Source: Dryas octopetala | Taxonomy: Eukaryota > Streptophyta > Magnoliopsida > Rosales > Rosaceae | Assembly: GCA_963921425.1 (NCBI GenBank) | Contig: OY992832.1 | Location: 7,502,001 to 7,566,000 of the forward strand | Direction: 5' to 3' | Length of the DNA: 64,000 bases | Part shown: one piece after another, positions 1 through 12,402 of the stretch | Numbering within the stretch: the first letter of the stretch is position 1 | Layout: the number at the start of each line of letters is the position of its first letter | The notes under the pieces: model-generated | The model's input: the letters and a program-made list of their open reading frames with translations, nothing else | Told to the model about the DNA's origin: nothing | The model's database searches: none | Program-made: the position numbers and the translations under genes

Positions 1-556
1 TTCACATTTTCATAATATTTTTTAGAACATGTTCGGATTTTTTTTAGAATAATGATGAAATTAACAAACAAACAAAATTAAAAGACAATAGATTATGATG
101 CATTTCAATATTTATATTAAAATGTAATTAAAATATATGTCCAATTTAAAAAGAAAATTCAAAATATTAATTTAAATAACATTTAGAACCATACCATCCC
201 ATACTATTACCATAAAAAAAAATCTAGAAAAGAAGGGAAAAAAAAAAAAGATGCAATCTAGCAAGGTTTTCATTGCTAGATTATGTATGTTATAAGAGAA
301 ATAAATTATGTATGATATATATATTGTGTATGTTTAATGGTATATATTATATATTATAACATACATAATATATAAGAGAAATAAATGTCACTATGAATGT
401 ATAATAGGCTTAATAGCACATATCTTAGAGGTGGGGGATTAATCTTTAGAGCTCATTCAACATTGTTAGAATAAATGTCACTAGTAGATACATGTTACTC
501 ACACACACACACATATATATGTGTATATAAATACATGTTACTCATATATATATGTG
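1..556. other. AT-rich intergenic spacer
   Basis: No coding potential is visible. The stretch is AT-rich with short ATATAT and (CA)n runs. From about 484 it contains units of a minisatellite whose core is ATAAATACATGTTACTCA, continuing on the far side of the MITE at 557-957. Confidence 0.6.
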
Positions 557-1045
557 CAAGAATGCTCTAAAACTAACTAGTTAGTAAGTTAATACAAAAC
601 TAACCACCCTGTTGGGCCCACTACACAATGTAATCTCAAAATCCGAACTGTTTATTTTTTAGGCCCTACTTCAAAGATCATTCCTGTAAAAAATCTCTAA
701 AATCGGAAGTCATTTAGCCATTTAATTATAATGACAACTATTTCTATGCTTTTATCGAAAATACTGATCGTCTATTTATTTGATCTCAATTAGATGACTA
801 CATGATTTTCGATTTAGTTGATTTTTTGCAATGATGATCTTTGAAGTAGGGCCTAAATAATTGATGGTTCGGATTATGAGATTAGTGATATGGTGGGCCC
901 AAAAGCATGGTTAGCTTCGTATTAACTTGCTAACTAGTTAGCTTTAGAGCACTCCTCTATATATGTGTATATAAATACATGTTACTCATATATATATGTG
1001 TATATAAATACATGTTACTCAAATAATATATATATATATCATGTT
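484..1045. repeat. AT-rich minisatellite, about 32-bp unit, interrupted by a MITE
   Basis: The unit combines TATATATGTG with TATAAATACATGTTACTCA. It is seen before the MITE (about 510-556) and at least twice after it (958-1021), followed by a plain TA run. The first copy at 484-500 is partial and followed by a CA run. The MITE at 557-957 sits inside this array and has duplicated ten bases of it. Confidence 0.7.
557..957. mobile_element. 401-bp foldback MITE, copy 1 (Mutator-like)
   Basis: The left end CAAGAATGCTCTAAAACTAA and the reverse complement of the right end, GAGGAGTGCTCTAAAGCTAA, are near-identical terminal inverted repeats. The symmetry extends, imperfectly, into the whole element, so each half (about 190 bp) can pair with the other. 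TATATATGTG is present on both sides (547-556 and 958-967), a 10-bp target duplication. No ORF is present. The long inverted repeats and 9-10-bp duplication are what is known for Mutator-like MITEs; the superfamily is inference. A second copy of identical length and opposite orientation lies at 57205-57605. Confidence 0.85.
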
Positions 1046-1369
1046 TGAAATTTTGAATATAATAAGCTTAAATATTTAGTAATTAGCAATTACAATTGGT
1101 GGGATATTCCAGTTGGAACAACTGTAAAATTGCCTCATATCTTCAATTCCCCTCCCTAATAAAAAAAAATAGTAATTACATGTACGGAAAAATGTGGGTG
1201 TTTGTGTTACCAACTTACCATTTATGTTATTATGATACACATATATTTATAATGTACATATGTTTATATTAATATATAGTATTAGTCATCTTTTTAAAAA
1301 TATATGTTATATGTATCATACTAAATAAATGATAAAATATATAATATGGAATAAATTGGCATAATTTCA

Positions 1370-1594
1370 GAAATATCGGATCGGAATGCCTTCGGAACAT
1401 TTCGGAATTTTTTGGATCGGAATTCGGATCGGAATCGGAATTTACATAAACATTCCAATTCCAATCCAATTTTTTTCGGAATTTTCGGATTTCGCCATTT
1501 TCGGATTCGGCATTTTCGGATTCGGAATAAAAATGGAAATTTGCGGATAGGAATCAGTCGGATTCGGATTTTCCAATCCAAATCACACCCCTAG
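1370..1594. repeat. TCGGATT-rich repeat, probable end of a hAT-type non-autonomous element
   Basis: Many short degenerate repeats of TTCGGAAT and TTTTCGGATTCGG occur on both strands, ending at CCAATCCAAATCACACCCCTAG. On the minus strand this reads CTAGGGGTGTGATTTGGATT, like the ends of plant hAT-family elements (known ends of the form (C/T)AGGGGTGT). The other end was not found. Small ORFs through this stretch (1269-1594) are repeat translation and not genes. Confidence 0.4.
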
Positions 1595-3710
1595 TCTAAA
1601 CACATGATTCAAAGTCGAACAATGTTTGATAAAAGGAAAAGTAGAACATCACGAAACTTGGTTCCTCCAACCAATATATTATAGGCCCCATCTAATGTTC
1701 ATGATTGAATGAAATAAGAACTAACTACAGTCAATGCACATTGAAGAAAAAATAGCCCAAAGATTTCTTTTAACTTTAAGGAAAAAAATAAATTAGTGGA
1801 TGAGATAAGTTTTTTATTTTAAGTACCAATCTTTTAATGTCTTACGATTAGTCCCTAATCCATCTTACTCGGTTACTCCTTCAATTAAGTTAGTAGCGTC
1901 TTAGTTTAATATACATTAAATTCAGTCATAGAGATGAAACAGAGCCAAATTCAAAGTTTGTCTTGGTAAGTTTATGATGTGGTATTGTTTATAATTTCCA
2001 CAAAGTATAGTCATGTTTAAAATTCAAAGTCAATGGGCATGTTAGCCTCTGTGGGCGCCGGAGACTCTGAGTCAGCGCTTCCAATTAGGACCATGACATG
2101 CAAACAAACAGATTCCGTATCCGCATAAATTTTGGCACCTTCAGTTTTGCTTCACACAAATGCACATTGAATTTTGATTCCCAATTAATTGCCAACCATA
2201 TATACGCATTGTTGACTTTCAACCAAACAGAGTTGTTGTTGACAATATGTAGCTTAGCTACTCACAATTATCACATCTTTATTCTCAACACCACTCAGTT
2301 ATCCTCTGGAGGATAGAGTATATGCATGACTGTATTATATGACGTGGCCGGCCTCATACGCATTAATCGTGTGAATGAGTTATCAGCATACAAAATAATG
2401 ACCTTATTTAAACATCTATTCCATGAAATTAATTCGAAATCGTCAAGTATGTCAATTCCTTTATTTGAATCGATAATATGGCGTCTACATGAAGGGGCAA
2501 TTTTGTCATAAATTCAAATGGTGGAATTGATGGACTTGAGTCACTTGACTATTTTGGATAATGCCGAATACATAATAAGTTTTGAAGAGATTAAGTTAAG
2601 ATATTAAACTTTTAAGAGATGAATTGAGACAAAATCATAATTTTAGAGGAAATGTGTGAATAAGCCTACAATAATTGTATCCGTTCTTAAAAATATAGTT
2701 TAGTCATGTTAACATTTCTGTATGCATCCAAAACATTGTGCTCGACGCCAACACACGTACAATACGTGAAAATCATCATATCAATCAGTCCGATGATCAG
2801 ACCCAAAAAAAAAAAAATCAGTCCGATGATCGAGTTTTTTATTAAGGTGAAAGCAAGCCACTTTTATTAAAATGTAAAGCATGTTATCTTGGCAATCTTG
2901 TCAATTAGTTTAGCAACCAAACAGTTTTATATATTGTCAGATTATTTGGTAATATGTTCTATTTTAATCTATGTAAATATTTGGTATATAGAAAATATAT
3001 AATAAATAGTCTTACCAATATATATGGTGGACCCCCTTTGGTAAATGTTTGACCAAAAATGTATGAAAAAAAGTTCTTAGTAGAATTTCGAGCATCAAGG
3101 TAGGAGTATAAGACAAGGCACTGCCGGACTAGTATCTTTTCCTGAATCTAATGAATTAATATTATATTAATAGTTGCCAATTAAAAGTTTAATTAACAGT
3201 TTCACACTGACAATTAAGAAGCAAACGACACCATTTGCGGAGCGTCTCACTATCCGTGGGACAGCTGGACAAATCCTTTCTCATATAATGGAATCGCAGC
3301 CGTCCGATTCCAATATTATTCTAAACTACAATCTTGTCCACATTCACTGAATCACTGCCTCATTGCCCTTCTGGCGCAGTCTCATCCTATTGTCGTAACC
3401 CGCAAATCACTGTCTTAACTTCGCAATTATCTGAAAATATCAAAAACAAAATATTTGATTTACGGTAAACACAAAAATCTAGTATAGAACCCAGATTATA
3501 GAGAACATTCATATTTTAAAATAGTAATTTTTGATATTTTGGGATTTTATAGCTGTAGCCTGTATCTGCCAGCGCTAATTAAGTTGTATAGCTGTGTCCG
3601 CCACCACCTGTTATAGGCGCGTGAGTAACTAACAATGAGGCCCATGCACATCAACGGTTTCACACGAGCGTCTGCGTTTCGCACGTGCGAACTTTACCGA
3701 TGAGTGTGCG
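1595..3710. other. Intergenic spacer upstream of the first transporter gene
   Basis: AT-rich and without convincing coding potential. The small open frames at 2098-2511 have no recognisable similarity. A short direct duplication (ATCAGTCCGATGATC twice, about 2786-2832) is separated by an A-run. Confidence 0.5.
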
Positions 3711-3718
3711 TATATAAA
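3682..3718 (+). promoter_or_regulatory. Core promoter of the first CAT gene: G-box and TATA box
   Basis: A CACGTG G-box core lies at 3682-3687 and TATATAAA at 3711-3718, followed by pyrimidine-rich CTCTCTCTC leader sequence typical of plant 5'UTRs. Transcription would be expected to start around 3740-3750, giving a 5'UTR of about 340 nt before the ATG at 4086. The TATA box is clear; the start point is inference. A G-box suggests bZIP/bHLH input but does not show it. Confidence 0.55.
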
Positions 3719-4085
3719 TGATTCTTGCAGACTTGCAGTGAATGAGTTTTCCCGCGCCAACCTCTCTCTCTCATCTCTGCCGGTCACCGGGGAAAACCTC
3801 ATTTTCTTCTATAAGTTCACTCTCTTTTCTAGATCTCTCTCTTGAATATTAATATTTAATTGATTTCAATATTTTATATAAGCCGAATTCGAACGTTGTG
3901 TATCTACGCACAAAAAGAGTCTGTCCCTTTCGTTATTTTCTCTTCTTAAGTTTCTTCGCTTTTCTCGGCAACCAAACAGAAGAGGTGAAGCATCTGTAAT
4001 TATTTTTGTTGTTTAGTTAGTTATTTCCTATAAATATAATTGGATTCTGAAAATTAATTGCAGTTTGAATTGTTGATATTAGAGG

Positions 4086-7000
4086 ATGGGGGCAAGGACT
4101 ACTGAAGGAGGAGGAGGAGAGGGGGTGAGGAGGAGAGGATGTTCGTACCAAAAAGATGACTTTCTCCCCGAGGAGTCGTTCAAGAGCTGGGGCAATTACG
4201 TCAATGCACTCAAGGATACTCCGTATCGATTCATAGATCGGGTCCTGACCCGGTCCCTGGACAGCACGGAGCTGGTGGAGATGAAGGCTCGGAGTCAGCA
4301 CGAGATGAAGAAGACGCTCAACTGGTGGGATCTCATTTGGTTCGGACTCGGAGCCGTCATCGGCGCCGGAATATTCGTGCTCACCGGCCTCGAGGCCAGG
4401 GAACACGCCGGCCCCGCCGTGGTTCTATCCTACGTCGTTTCGGGTGTCTCCGCCTTGCTCTCTGTGTTTTGTTACACCGAGTTTGCTGTAGAGATTCCAG
4501 TTGCAGGTACGTCACACTTAGCGTCAACCCTTTGTTTCTTTCTTTGATTTTTTTTTTTTTTATACAAACAATTCACCAAATCAATTTACTAAAATCAGTT
4601 ACTAAATTATATGGTTTTTTTTTTTTTAAGAAATTACTAAATAATAAGTTGTTATGATCTTGTAGTATCTTATTTGTTAGTAGTAAATTATGAAGCTGAT
4701 TCCATATTTTCAATTGTAATATTTCTGTAATTGAGTCTACAACATGATTAATGAAAATTTCTTCTTTGAATTAAAAAATAAATAAAAGTGTGTAGAGTTA
4801 TGAGTTTGACTGAAGGCTTTATTACCCAATTCGCAAAAGAAAAAAGTTTTATACAACCGTAGTAATAATTTTGGTGAAGATGCAAAAATATCAATTTCTT
4901 CTATTGCAGAATCTTTTTGAATATTCCGCAGATTTTGGAAAGGGAACCCAAAAGTCTAAAGCTTGATCCTACATATTATTGGACCAAAAAAATAAAGAAT
5001 TATATATTATTGTAATTGTCATTCTCTTCCAGAAGACTTTTAGGAGTCGATTCCGACCAAAAAAATATATATTGAAGTGGATAGGTTGGGGGTATCTGCA
5101 GTGGCAGGAGGTCATTATACGGCTCCGCCACATGCTTCATTGTTGTTTACTTATAAAAGTCAATGGCGTGAGGCGGGCCGGCTCATCCCTTCAAAGAGGA
5201 CTTTTGGGTCCTGGCCCATTCCCGATGGCCCACCATTATAATATAATACAAGATATAGGTCAAACCTGAGTCGAGTACTTTGTTTTTTTGTTTTTTACTT
5301 TGTTAGTAACTAAATGAAAATCTGGTGGGAGACGGAGTGGGACCCAATGTTAATCTCCTTTGTCTCAAGTTCTCAACTCTTATTAATTCAAATTATAATT
5401 TATATTGGTGATGATTAATTATCAACAATATACATATTACATACCCTGTAGAAATATCGTAGGTATAAGGTGATAATCTTCCATGGTTGAGTTTCAGAGT
5501 TCAAGATTCAAGAGGAAAATAACAGAAAACGAAAGAGAAAATGAGAGAGAAAAGAGAGAAAAGGAAATTCTGTTTTGATTGATATATTCTGAATGAATAG
5601 TACAATTGTGTAATATACAGCTTATATGCTAAGCTAAAACCAACGAAACAAACAAACTAACAAACTACACAGACTTGTACAGCTAGCAGCTGAGTCAGCA
5701 AGGTTGACTAAGACTTCCACATTATCATAAGGATGATGATATAAAATTCAAGGGTTCATTTTTATATTGAGCTGGTCCCATAATCACATTTTCTTCTAGG
5801 ATGATCAATTGTTTGACTATTATGTGGTAATGGGGCTGACTGTTGTTTAAAATACATCGAATTTGAATGTGTTTGGAAGTGTGCGTGTGTGAGCAGAAAA
5901 TGAAAGATTCAAATTAAAGAAAAGAAAGTTATGTTTTGAATTTGGTTTCAGGTGGGTCATTTGCGTATCTAAGAGTAGAGCTAGGGGACTTCATGGCCTA
6001 CATTGCAGCAGGCAACATACTTCTGGAGTACGTGATAGGTGGAGCAGCCGTTGCACGTTCCTGGACCTCCTACTTCACGACCCTCTGCAACCATGACGCC
6101 AATGATTTCCGAATCGTAGTCCACGATTTACCCGAGGACATGAGGAACCTCGACCCCATCGCCGTCGCCGTCATCGCCGGCATCTGCTGCCTCGCAGTCC
6201 TCAGCACAAAGGGCTCTTCTCGTCTCAACTACGTCGCCTCTATCATCCACGTCATTGTCATCATCTTCATCATCATCGCTGGCCTCACCAAAGCCGACAC
6301 CAAAAACTACGCCCCCGATTTTGCCCCTTTCGGCGCTCGCGGTGTCTTCAAAGCCTCCGCTGTTCTCTTCTTTGCCTATGTGGGATTCGACGCGGTTTCC
6401 ACCATGGCTGAGGAGACCAAGAATCCAGGCAGAGACATCCCAATTGGGCTTGTTGGGTCAATGGTTATAACCACATTGGTCTATTGCTTGCTGGCAGTGA
6501 CTTTGTGCCTTATGCAGCCATACAAAAACATTGACAAAGATGCTCCATTTTCAGTTGCTTTTGAAGCTGTTGGTATGGGGTGGGCTAAGTACGTGGTTGC
6601 AGCAGGAGCTTTGAAGGGCATGACAAGTGTTTTGCTTGTTGGGGCAGTGGGTCAGGCTCGGTATCTCACTCACATTGCCCGGACCCACATGATGCCTCCA
6701 TGGTTTGCTCAAGTTGATGCCAAGACTGGCACTCCAGTCAATGCCACAATCATCATGCTTGTAGCCACTGCCGTCATTGCCTTCTTCACAGGCCTTGACG
6801 TTCTCGCCAACTTGCTCTCCATCTCCACCTTATTCATCTTCAGTCTTGTTGCTCTTGCTCTTCTTGTTCGCCGCTACTACGCCAGCGGCGTGACCACGCA
6901 GGCCAACAGGAACAAGCTCATTGCCTGCATTGCCACCATAATTGGGTCTTCAATTGCCACCTCTGTCTATTGGGCTTGCAGTGGCGAACATGATTGGATA

Positions 7001-7378
7001 GGATACGTGGTGACCGTGCCGGTTTGGATCTTGGGGACTTTGGGGCTTTGGTTGTTTGTTCCCCAAGCAAGGTTTCCAAAGCTGTGGGGGGTGCCATTGG
7101 TGCCATGGTTGCCATCACTGTCAATTACCATCAACATTTTCTTACTTGGGTCGATTGATGGAAAATCGTTTATAAGGTTTGCAGTGTGGACTGGGATCAT
7201 CTTGGTTTACTACTTTTTCTTCGGATTGCATGCTTCTTATGACACAGCAAAGGACTCTGAAGCAAAGAGGTTGGAGGCTGGCTCACAGCAGGAGTTGAAG
7301 AAGGTTGTTGGAGAAGAAGGGTTTGCTTCCTCAGCAGCAAAGGACTCTCAGTTACATGATGTAAAGGTTAGCAGCTAG
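4086..7378 (+). CDS. CAT1-like: Cationic amino acid transporter (CAT1/5/8 clade), two exons
   Basis: Exons 4086-4506 and 5952-7378 (GT-AG, phase 1 junction inside ...VAG|GSFAYL) encode about 615 aa. The protein has the plant CAT N-terminus (DFLPEESFKSWGNYV, then LTRSLD and NWWDLIWFGLGAVIGAGIFVLTG, the first membrane segment with the APC-family GAGIFV motif) and about 14 hydrophobic segments. FAYVGFDAVSTMAEE is the family signature near the middle; WGVPLVPWLPSLSI comes near the C-terminus, which ends in a charged cytosolic tail. Members are H+-coupled importers of Arg, Lys and related amino acids, usually at the plasma membrane. The 1.4-kb intron holds a Copia-like LTR remnant. It is a tandem paralogue of the gene at 9473-12402, which lacks this intron. 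The start is chosen because it opens the conserved N-terminal region and no in-frame upstream ATG is obvious. Assignment to CAT1 rather than CAT5 or CAT8 is not decided. Confidence 0.93.
5481..5722 (-). mobile_element. Copia-like LTR remnant in the CAT intron
   Basis: On the minus strand this reads like a short plant Copia LTR: a TG start near 5722, a TATA-like CATATAAGC, then ACACAATTGTACTATTCATT and a pyrimidine-rich end. No internal coding region accompanies it, so it would be a solo LTR or fragment. No convincing target duplication was found and the bounds are approximate. Confidence 0.35.
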
Positions 7379-9472
7379 AAAGGCCTCTGCATAGGCTGCT
7401 ATTAAAGAAAAGGGGCTGGCCTTGTTTTGTTGAATGTGTGTGAATGAAGAATCATTTTGTGTGTAGTATTTCTCTGTTTATATTGTCAAGGTGTGACCTC
7501 GTTGCTAATGTTCCACTTTGACTATTTGGAAGCATTTGTTCTTCTAATTAAATTGGGGGCTTCTTGAGAATGTGATTAAGGAGTAATTAAGTAGCTTGGG
7601 CAAGTCAATTGTGACCCGTTTGTTAAGTCACATTGTGAGAAAGACAGTGCTGGAAATTGGTAATCTCACTTAATCTCGGTTTGGAAGTATTATTCACGTG
7701 TAAATCTATCAAATCTTTAGTGGCCAAAAAAAGAATCTGTCAAATCTTTTGTTTGGTAGGGTACGTCTTCTAATGAGTTATGAATGTGGATTTGTTGCTT
7801 TTGACCTAAGTATTTCAGGCACTAGTTTTGTTTAGCCATGGAAGTCGGACTTTCTTTAAATATTTAGTTGAAGACAAAAAACATGCTTTGCTCGGCCCTA
7901 GTTGGCCCCCCAACAACAAGCCATGTTTTGCTTAAATTTTAGAGTGCTTATATTTTCACTCTTTTATTCTATTTTCTCATCTACTTTATTTCTACACCCA
8001 TTAGGGCCACTATTAAATTTGAAAAAAATATTAAAATACTATTCTCACCCCTCCTTAACTATGATCCCATACACCCACCTTTTTTTTTTTTTTTGCATAA
8101 ATACAGTTCCAATTATATATGTGAAGTGTGAATCTAGAAATGTAGAATTAGCAAGATATTGTGAAGCATATGAGAGAAAAGTCCCACCAAGAAAGAAAAT
8201 GACCAATTTCCAACAAATTCCGATCAAAACCCAGAATTCTGAACCAATCAAATTAACCAAAAATCAAAACACAAACTTAACCAAACTACCCATTTGCTCA
8301 AAAGCTCAATTTTTTTTTGTCAATGGTCAAAAGCTCAATTAACTAATTAAAAGACAAACATGACAACTAAGATAGCTATCCAAAGTGTACAACATGCAGC
8401 TAGATTAAGGGTCATGTGTTTGCAACAGCTACTGCATGTACTGCACTTGTTTGAGCTGTGTTAACTTTACTGTTTACACATTAATTGTAGGGCAAGTATA
8501 TAACACTTCCACCACAGAACCACCACACCATCAACAAAACCAATTCGTTCAGGTCCACCAGGCTAGGAGAGAATTAGAATGAAGGATGTTGAAATAGAAG
8601 TAATCTCCAAGGAGATTATCAAACCATAACTGGAGTCAATTCGAACAAAATATAGGTATACATATGATATCAAAAAAAAAAAAAAAAAAAAAGATCTTAG
8701 AGTTTATGAAATTTAGGTCGTTGTAAGGAGGTGGGTGAGTAGGGAGAGGTGGGTAGGGTATATTTATTTTATTTTTCTTTAGTCAAGTCTTTAGAGGTCA
8801 TTTTACAAAAGGATAAATTTATCATTATATTTTTCATTAAAATATGGATGAAAAAGTAAGACAGGGAGTGAGAATATAACCACTCAAATTTTATCAAATT
8901 AAAATTTCTCACATTAAACTTTAAAATTTCTTCTAATATGCATAATCAACATAAAAAAGAATTCCAAATCTACACAAACTCACAATGAATTGAGTTTGAT
9001 CTCAACTCAACTATTCAAGTGGCGTAGATTTTAGTTTCAGCTCTCCTGGTATAAATATATTAAAGGAAAAAAAAAAACCCTAATTACATACATTGTACTG
9101 AGTTATTATAGATTTAAATATCGAGATTTTGTTACAAATAAATAAATTTCTATACGAATATTGCTGAATTGTTTGATTTCCAATTAATCCTGAATTCCTT
9201 TAATAGAAGATTCTGACAAAAGTGGCATAGGCATAGCAAATCCCCATGGAATAGAGACTGTCACTCTTGTCTCATCTTATTTCATGCAACAAATGTTAAA
9301 ATGCCAGTCGGTCCATAAATCAATAAAAATATGGTAAACAGTAATATAGTAAATGCAGTAATATAGTTGCCTACCTCTCTGCCCATATATACTCTCACTC
9401 CATCTCTGTGTTGATTATTAACCTGTAAATTCATATAGGATTGGGATCTCTTCTTGCTCTGCTCTGCCTCCA
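7379..9472. other. Spacer between the two transporter paralogues
   Basis: About 2.1 kb, AT-rich. The first 200-300 bases are the 3'UTR of the upstream gene. The open frame at 7902-8342 is low-complexity (poly-T and A-rich) and matches nothing recognisable. The promoter of the second transporter should lie near the right edge; CCCATATATACTC at about 9382-9394 may be its TATA box. Confidence 0.5.
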
Positions 9473-12402
9473 ATGGACCAAAGGTATGTTGTTAAAAATA
9501 TTTTTCTTGGAAAAAGAACCATTTTAAAATTTATTTAGTATTCTATAAATTTGCTCATGTAGTCACACCTATATACATATTTTCACTGCCAAAAATCTGA
9601 ATCTGGTTTTGCATTCAACTCTTTATTAATTATTCCACCATTCTCTTACTATTTTTTCTTCTCTTTCTGTTCTTTTCCTCTCTTCACCCTGTGATTTTTG
9701 GCACAAGTACTGCATGCAAGTACAGAGTTTCCAAGCTCTACTGCTCTCTGACTTAGCCTTTCTTTTTTCTTGCTTTTTAAGCCCTTAGAAGGGTCAAATA
9801 AATTTAGGGATTCTTACTAATCATTCTTCTGAATGGTGCAATTGGGTTTTTTCCCCTCCACATTGAGCCTTTGATGTAGATGAAAAGGAACAAAACAGCT
9901 CCATGCAGTTTCATTTTTTTTTTTCTTAAATCTGGTAAATAATAATAGACATTCCAATTATATTATAATAATAATCATAAGCCTCAGCTATGATTCATAG
10001 AGAACGCTATATAGTCATCAACGTTCGGTGGATAACTTCTTATTTGTTTTGGTTAACTATTACTAATTAACAAGGGTTAGATCTTTTTTTTTTTTAAAAA
10101 AAATCTTATAAGGGTTAGAACTTACGAATGTGAAATCTAATTTTCATACCAGTGTTTTATTTTTCAGATATAGGCAATGAAATCCCATTGATTTTAAGGT
10201 CAGGCTTCATTTAGAACGTGAAATTATCTTTTTAGTCCGATTCAAATGCATTTGATCTAGAATTTTTATGGTTATTTGACCAATGTAAGCTTTTTTCTTT
10301 TTTAATCCAAATCTATTATTTCAAATCAGTCCATAACTTCTATTTTTTTGGCCAAAAGATTATATGGGATTGAATCTTGTTAGTTGACCAGGTTCCATAT
10401 TACAGTTAGAATCCCATATTTTTCTATAGATTGGATCCGCTATATATATTCACCCAGATATCTCTCTTTGCTATGCTTGAGGAATAACCTGAAACCACAT
10501 AACTGATGCACATTATGTCTATTCCAATGTTTTAATCCTGGAAGATAATCAATTAATCTGTGCACAGAAGGGCAAATCATTTGTTCAAATCAATTCTATT
10601 TCAGGGCAACAAAAATGGAGATTGGAGGTGGTGGTGGACGTGGCAATGGTGTCAAGAAAAGAAGTTGCTGCAGCAAAGAGGATTTCTTGCCAGAGGAGTC
10701 ATTCAAGAGCTGGGGGAACTATGTTCATGCACTGGCCAGCACGAAAACAAGGCTCAAGGACCGGCTCCTGACACGGTCCTTGGACCATCTGGAGCTGGAA
10801 GAAATGCGTGCACGTAGTGGGAATGAGATGAAGAAGAGCCTCAACTGGTGGGATCTCATTTGGTTTGGTGTTGGAGCAGTCATGGGGGCAGGGATTTTCG
10901 TACTCACCGGCGAGGCAGCTAAGAATTATGCTGGCCCGGCAGTAGTAATCTCATACTTCATATCAGGCATTTCTGCACTGCTATCTGTGTTGTGCTACAC
11001 TGAGTTCTCAGTGGAGCTCCCTGTGGCTGGAGGATCATTTGCCTATCTTAGAGTGGAACTTGGTGACTTCGTGGCTTATATTGCTGCTGGTAACATCCTT
11101 TTTGAGTATATTGTAGCAGGTGCTAGTGTGGCAAGGTCATGGACCTCATATTTTGCTACATTGTGCAACCACAATCCCAATGATTTTCGCATCAATGTGT
11201 CGTCCTTTGCTGAGAACTACAACCATTTAGACCCAATTGCGGTTGGTGTCTCCATTTTGGTTTGTGTTGGTGCATCCTTGAGCGTGAAGGCTTCGTCTAG
11301 ATTCAATTCAGTTACCACCATCATCCATCTGCTAGTCTTGGTTTTTATCTTCATCACGGGCCTGACTAAGGCGAACCCTGCTAATTTCACAATTTTTGCA
11401 CCATTTGGTATTCAGGGTATCTTCAAAGCTTCAGCTATGCTCTTCTTTGCTTATGTAGGATTCGACGGGGTGGCAACCTTGGCGGAGGAGATTAAAAACC
11501 CCGGTAGAGATATCCCAATTGGGCTGATTGGCTCAATGTTGATCACTATAATGTCCTATTGCCTTCTTGCAGCTACATTGTGCCTGATGCAGCCATACTC
11601 CCAAATTGATGCTGATGCATCATTCACTATGGCATTCCAAGCTGCAGGTATGAAATGGGCCAAGTACATTGTTGCACTGGGAGCACTTAAAGGCATGACA
11701 ACAGTTCTGCTAGCCAACCTCCTCGGGCAAGCTCGGTATTTCACTCACATTGGGCGTACCCACATGGCACCACCCATTCTTGCAGCCATCAATGGAAGAA
11801 CCGGTACGCCTATGAATGCCACCATCGTTATGACTGTTGCAAACTCACTTGTTGCTTTCTTCACAAGCCTTGATGTCCTGGCAAACCTTCTTTCTATATC
11901 AACCCTGTTTATCTTTTCCCTTGTTGCCTTAGCACTAATTGTAAGGCGGTACTACGTCACTGGCGAAACATCAGCTTCTGACAGAAACAAGCTCATTGGG
12001 TTCTTGATGCTAATCATAGGATCATCAATTGCTTCAGCTGTTTATTGGGTAGTTAGCAACAATGGTTGGGTTGGCTACATAGTGACAGTCATAATTTGGT
12101 TCTCTGCCACTTTAGGCCTGCAATTGACTCTCAAACAAGCAAAGAAACCTAAACTGTGGGGGGTGCCATTGGTTCCTTGGTTGCCATCAGCTAGCATTGC
12201 AATCAATATCTTCATCATGGGTTCCATTGATGGACCTTCTTTTATTAGATTCACTATTTGGACATTGGGTTTGCTTATCTACTATTTGTTTGTGGCACTG
12301 CATGCTTCATATGATGCAGCTAAGGAGACTCAAAGAGCAGTTGATGCTAGTCAAGCAACCAACATGGAGAATGGGACTAACCAAACCACTGAAATAGGAT
12401 GA
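9473..12402 (+). CDS. CAT1-like: Cationic amino acid transporter 1-like, paralogue 2
   Basis: The main exon, from an ATG at 10615 to 12402, encodes 595 aa with all CAT hallmarks: DFLPEESFKSWGNYVHAL, LNWWDLIWFGVGAVMGAGIF, FAYVGFDGVATLAEE and LWGVPLVPWLPSASI, with about 14 membrane segments. The role is H+-coupled uptake of basic amino acids. A donor AAAG|GTATGT at 9483/9484 and acceptor TTTCAG|GG at 10604/10605 define an upstream intron. Splicing them brings the ATG at 9473 (ATGGACCAAAG) into frame with GGCAACAAAA and the 10615 ATG, so the protein may begin seven residues earlier (M-D-Q-R-A-T-K-M...), about 602 aa. Either start is possible. Unlike its upstream paralogue it has no intron within the conserved transporter body, suggesting intron loss or gain after duplication, or descent of the pair from distinct CAT lineages. 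Confidence 0.92.

Noticed and set aside
484-1045. Regular repeats considered as CRISPR-like
   Set aside because: AT-rich contiguous minisatellite without unique spacers in a plant genome.
1269-1594. Overlapping short open frames rich in Arg/Phe/Ser
   Set aside because: Translation of TCGGATT repeats of a transposon end.
4017-4406. Minus-strand open frame of 129 residues opposite the first CAT exon
   Set aside because: Antisense shadow of GC-rich conserved CAT coding sequence.
6918-7200. Minus-strand frames opposite the CAT C-terminal region
   Set aside because: Antisense shadows of conserved coding sequence.
7902-8342. 146-residue plus-strand open frame in the spacer after the first CAT gene
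   Set aside because: Low complexity, poly-T and A-rich, no similarity, and a competing minus-strand frame; judged random.
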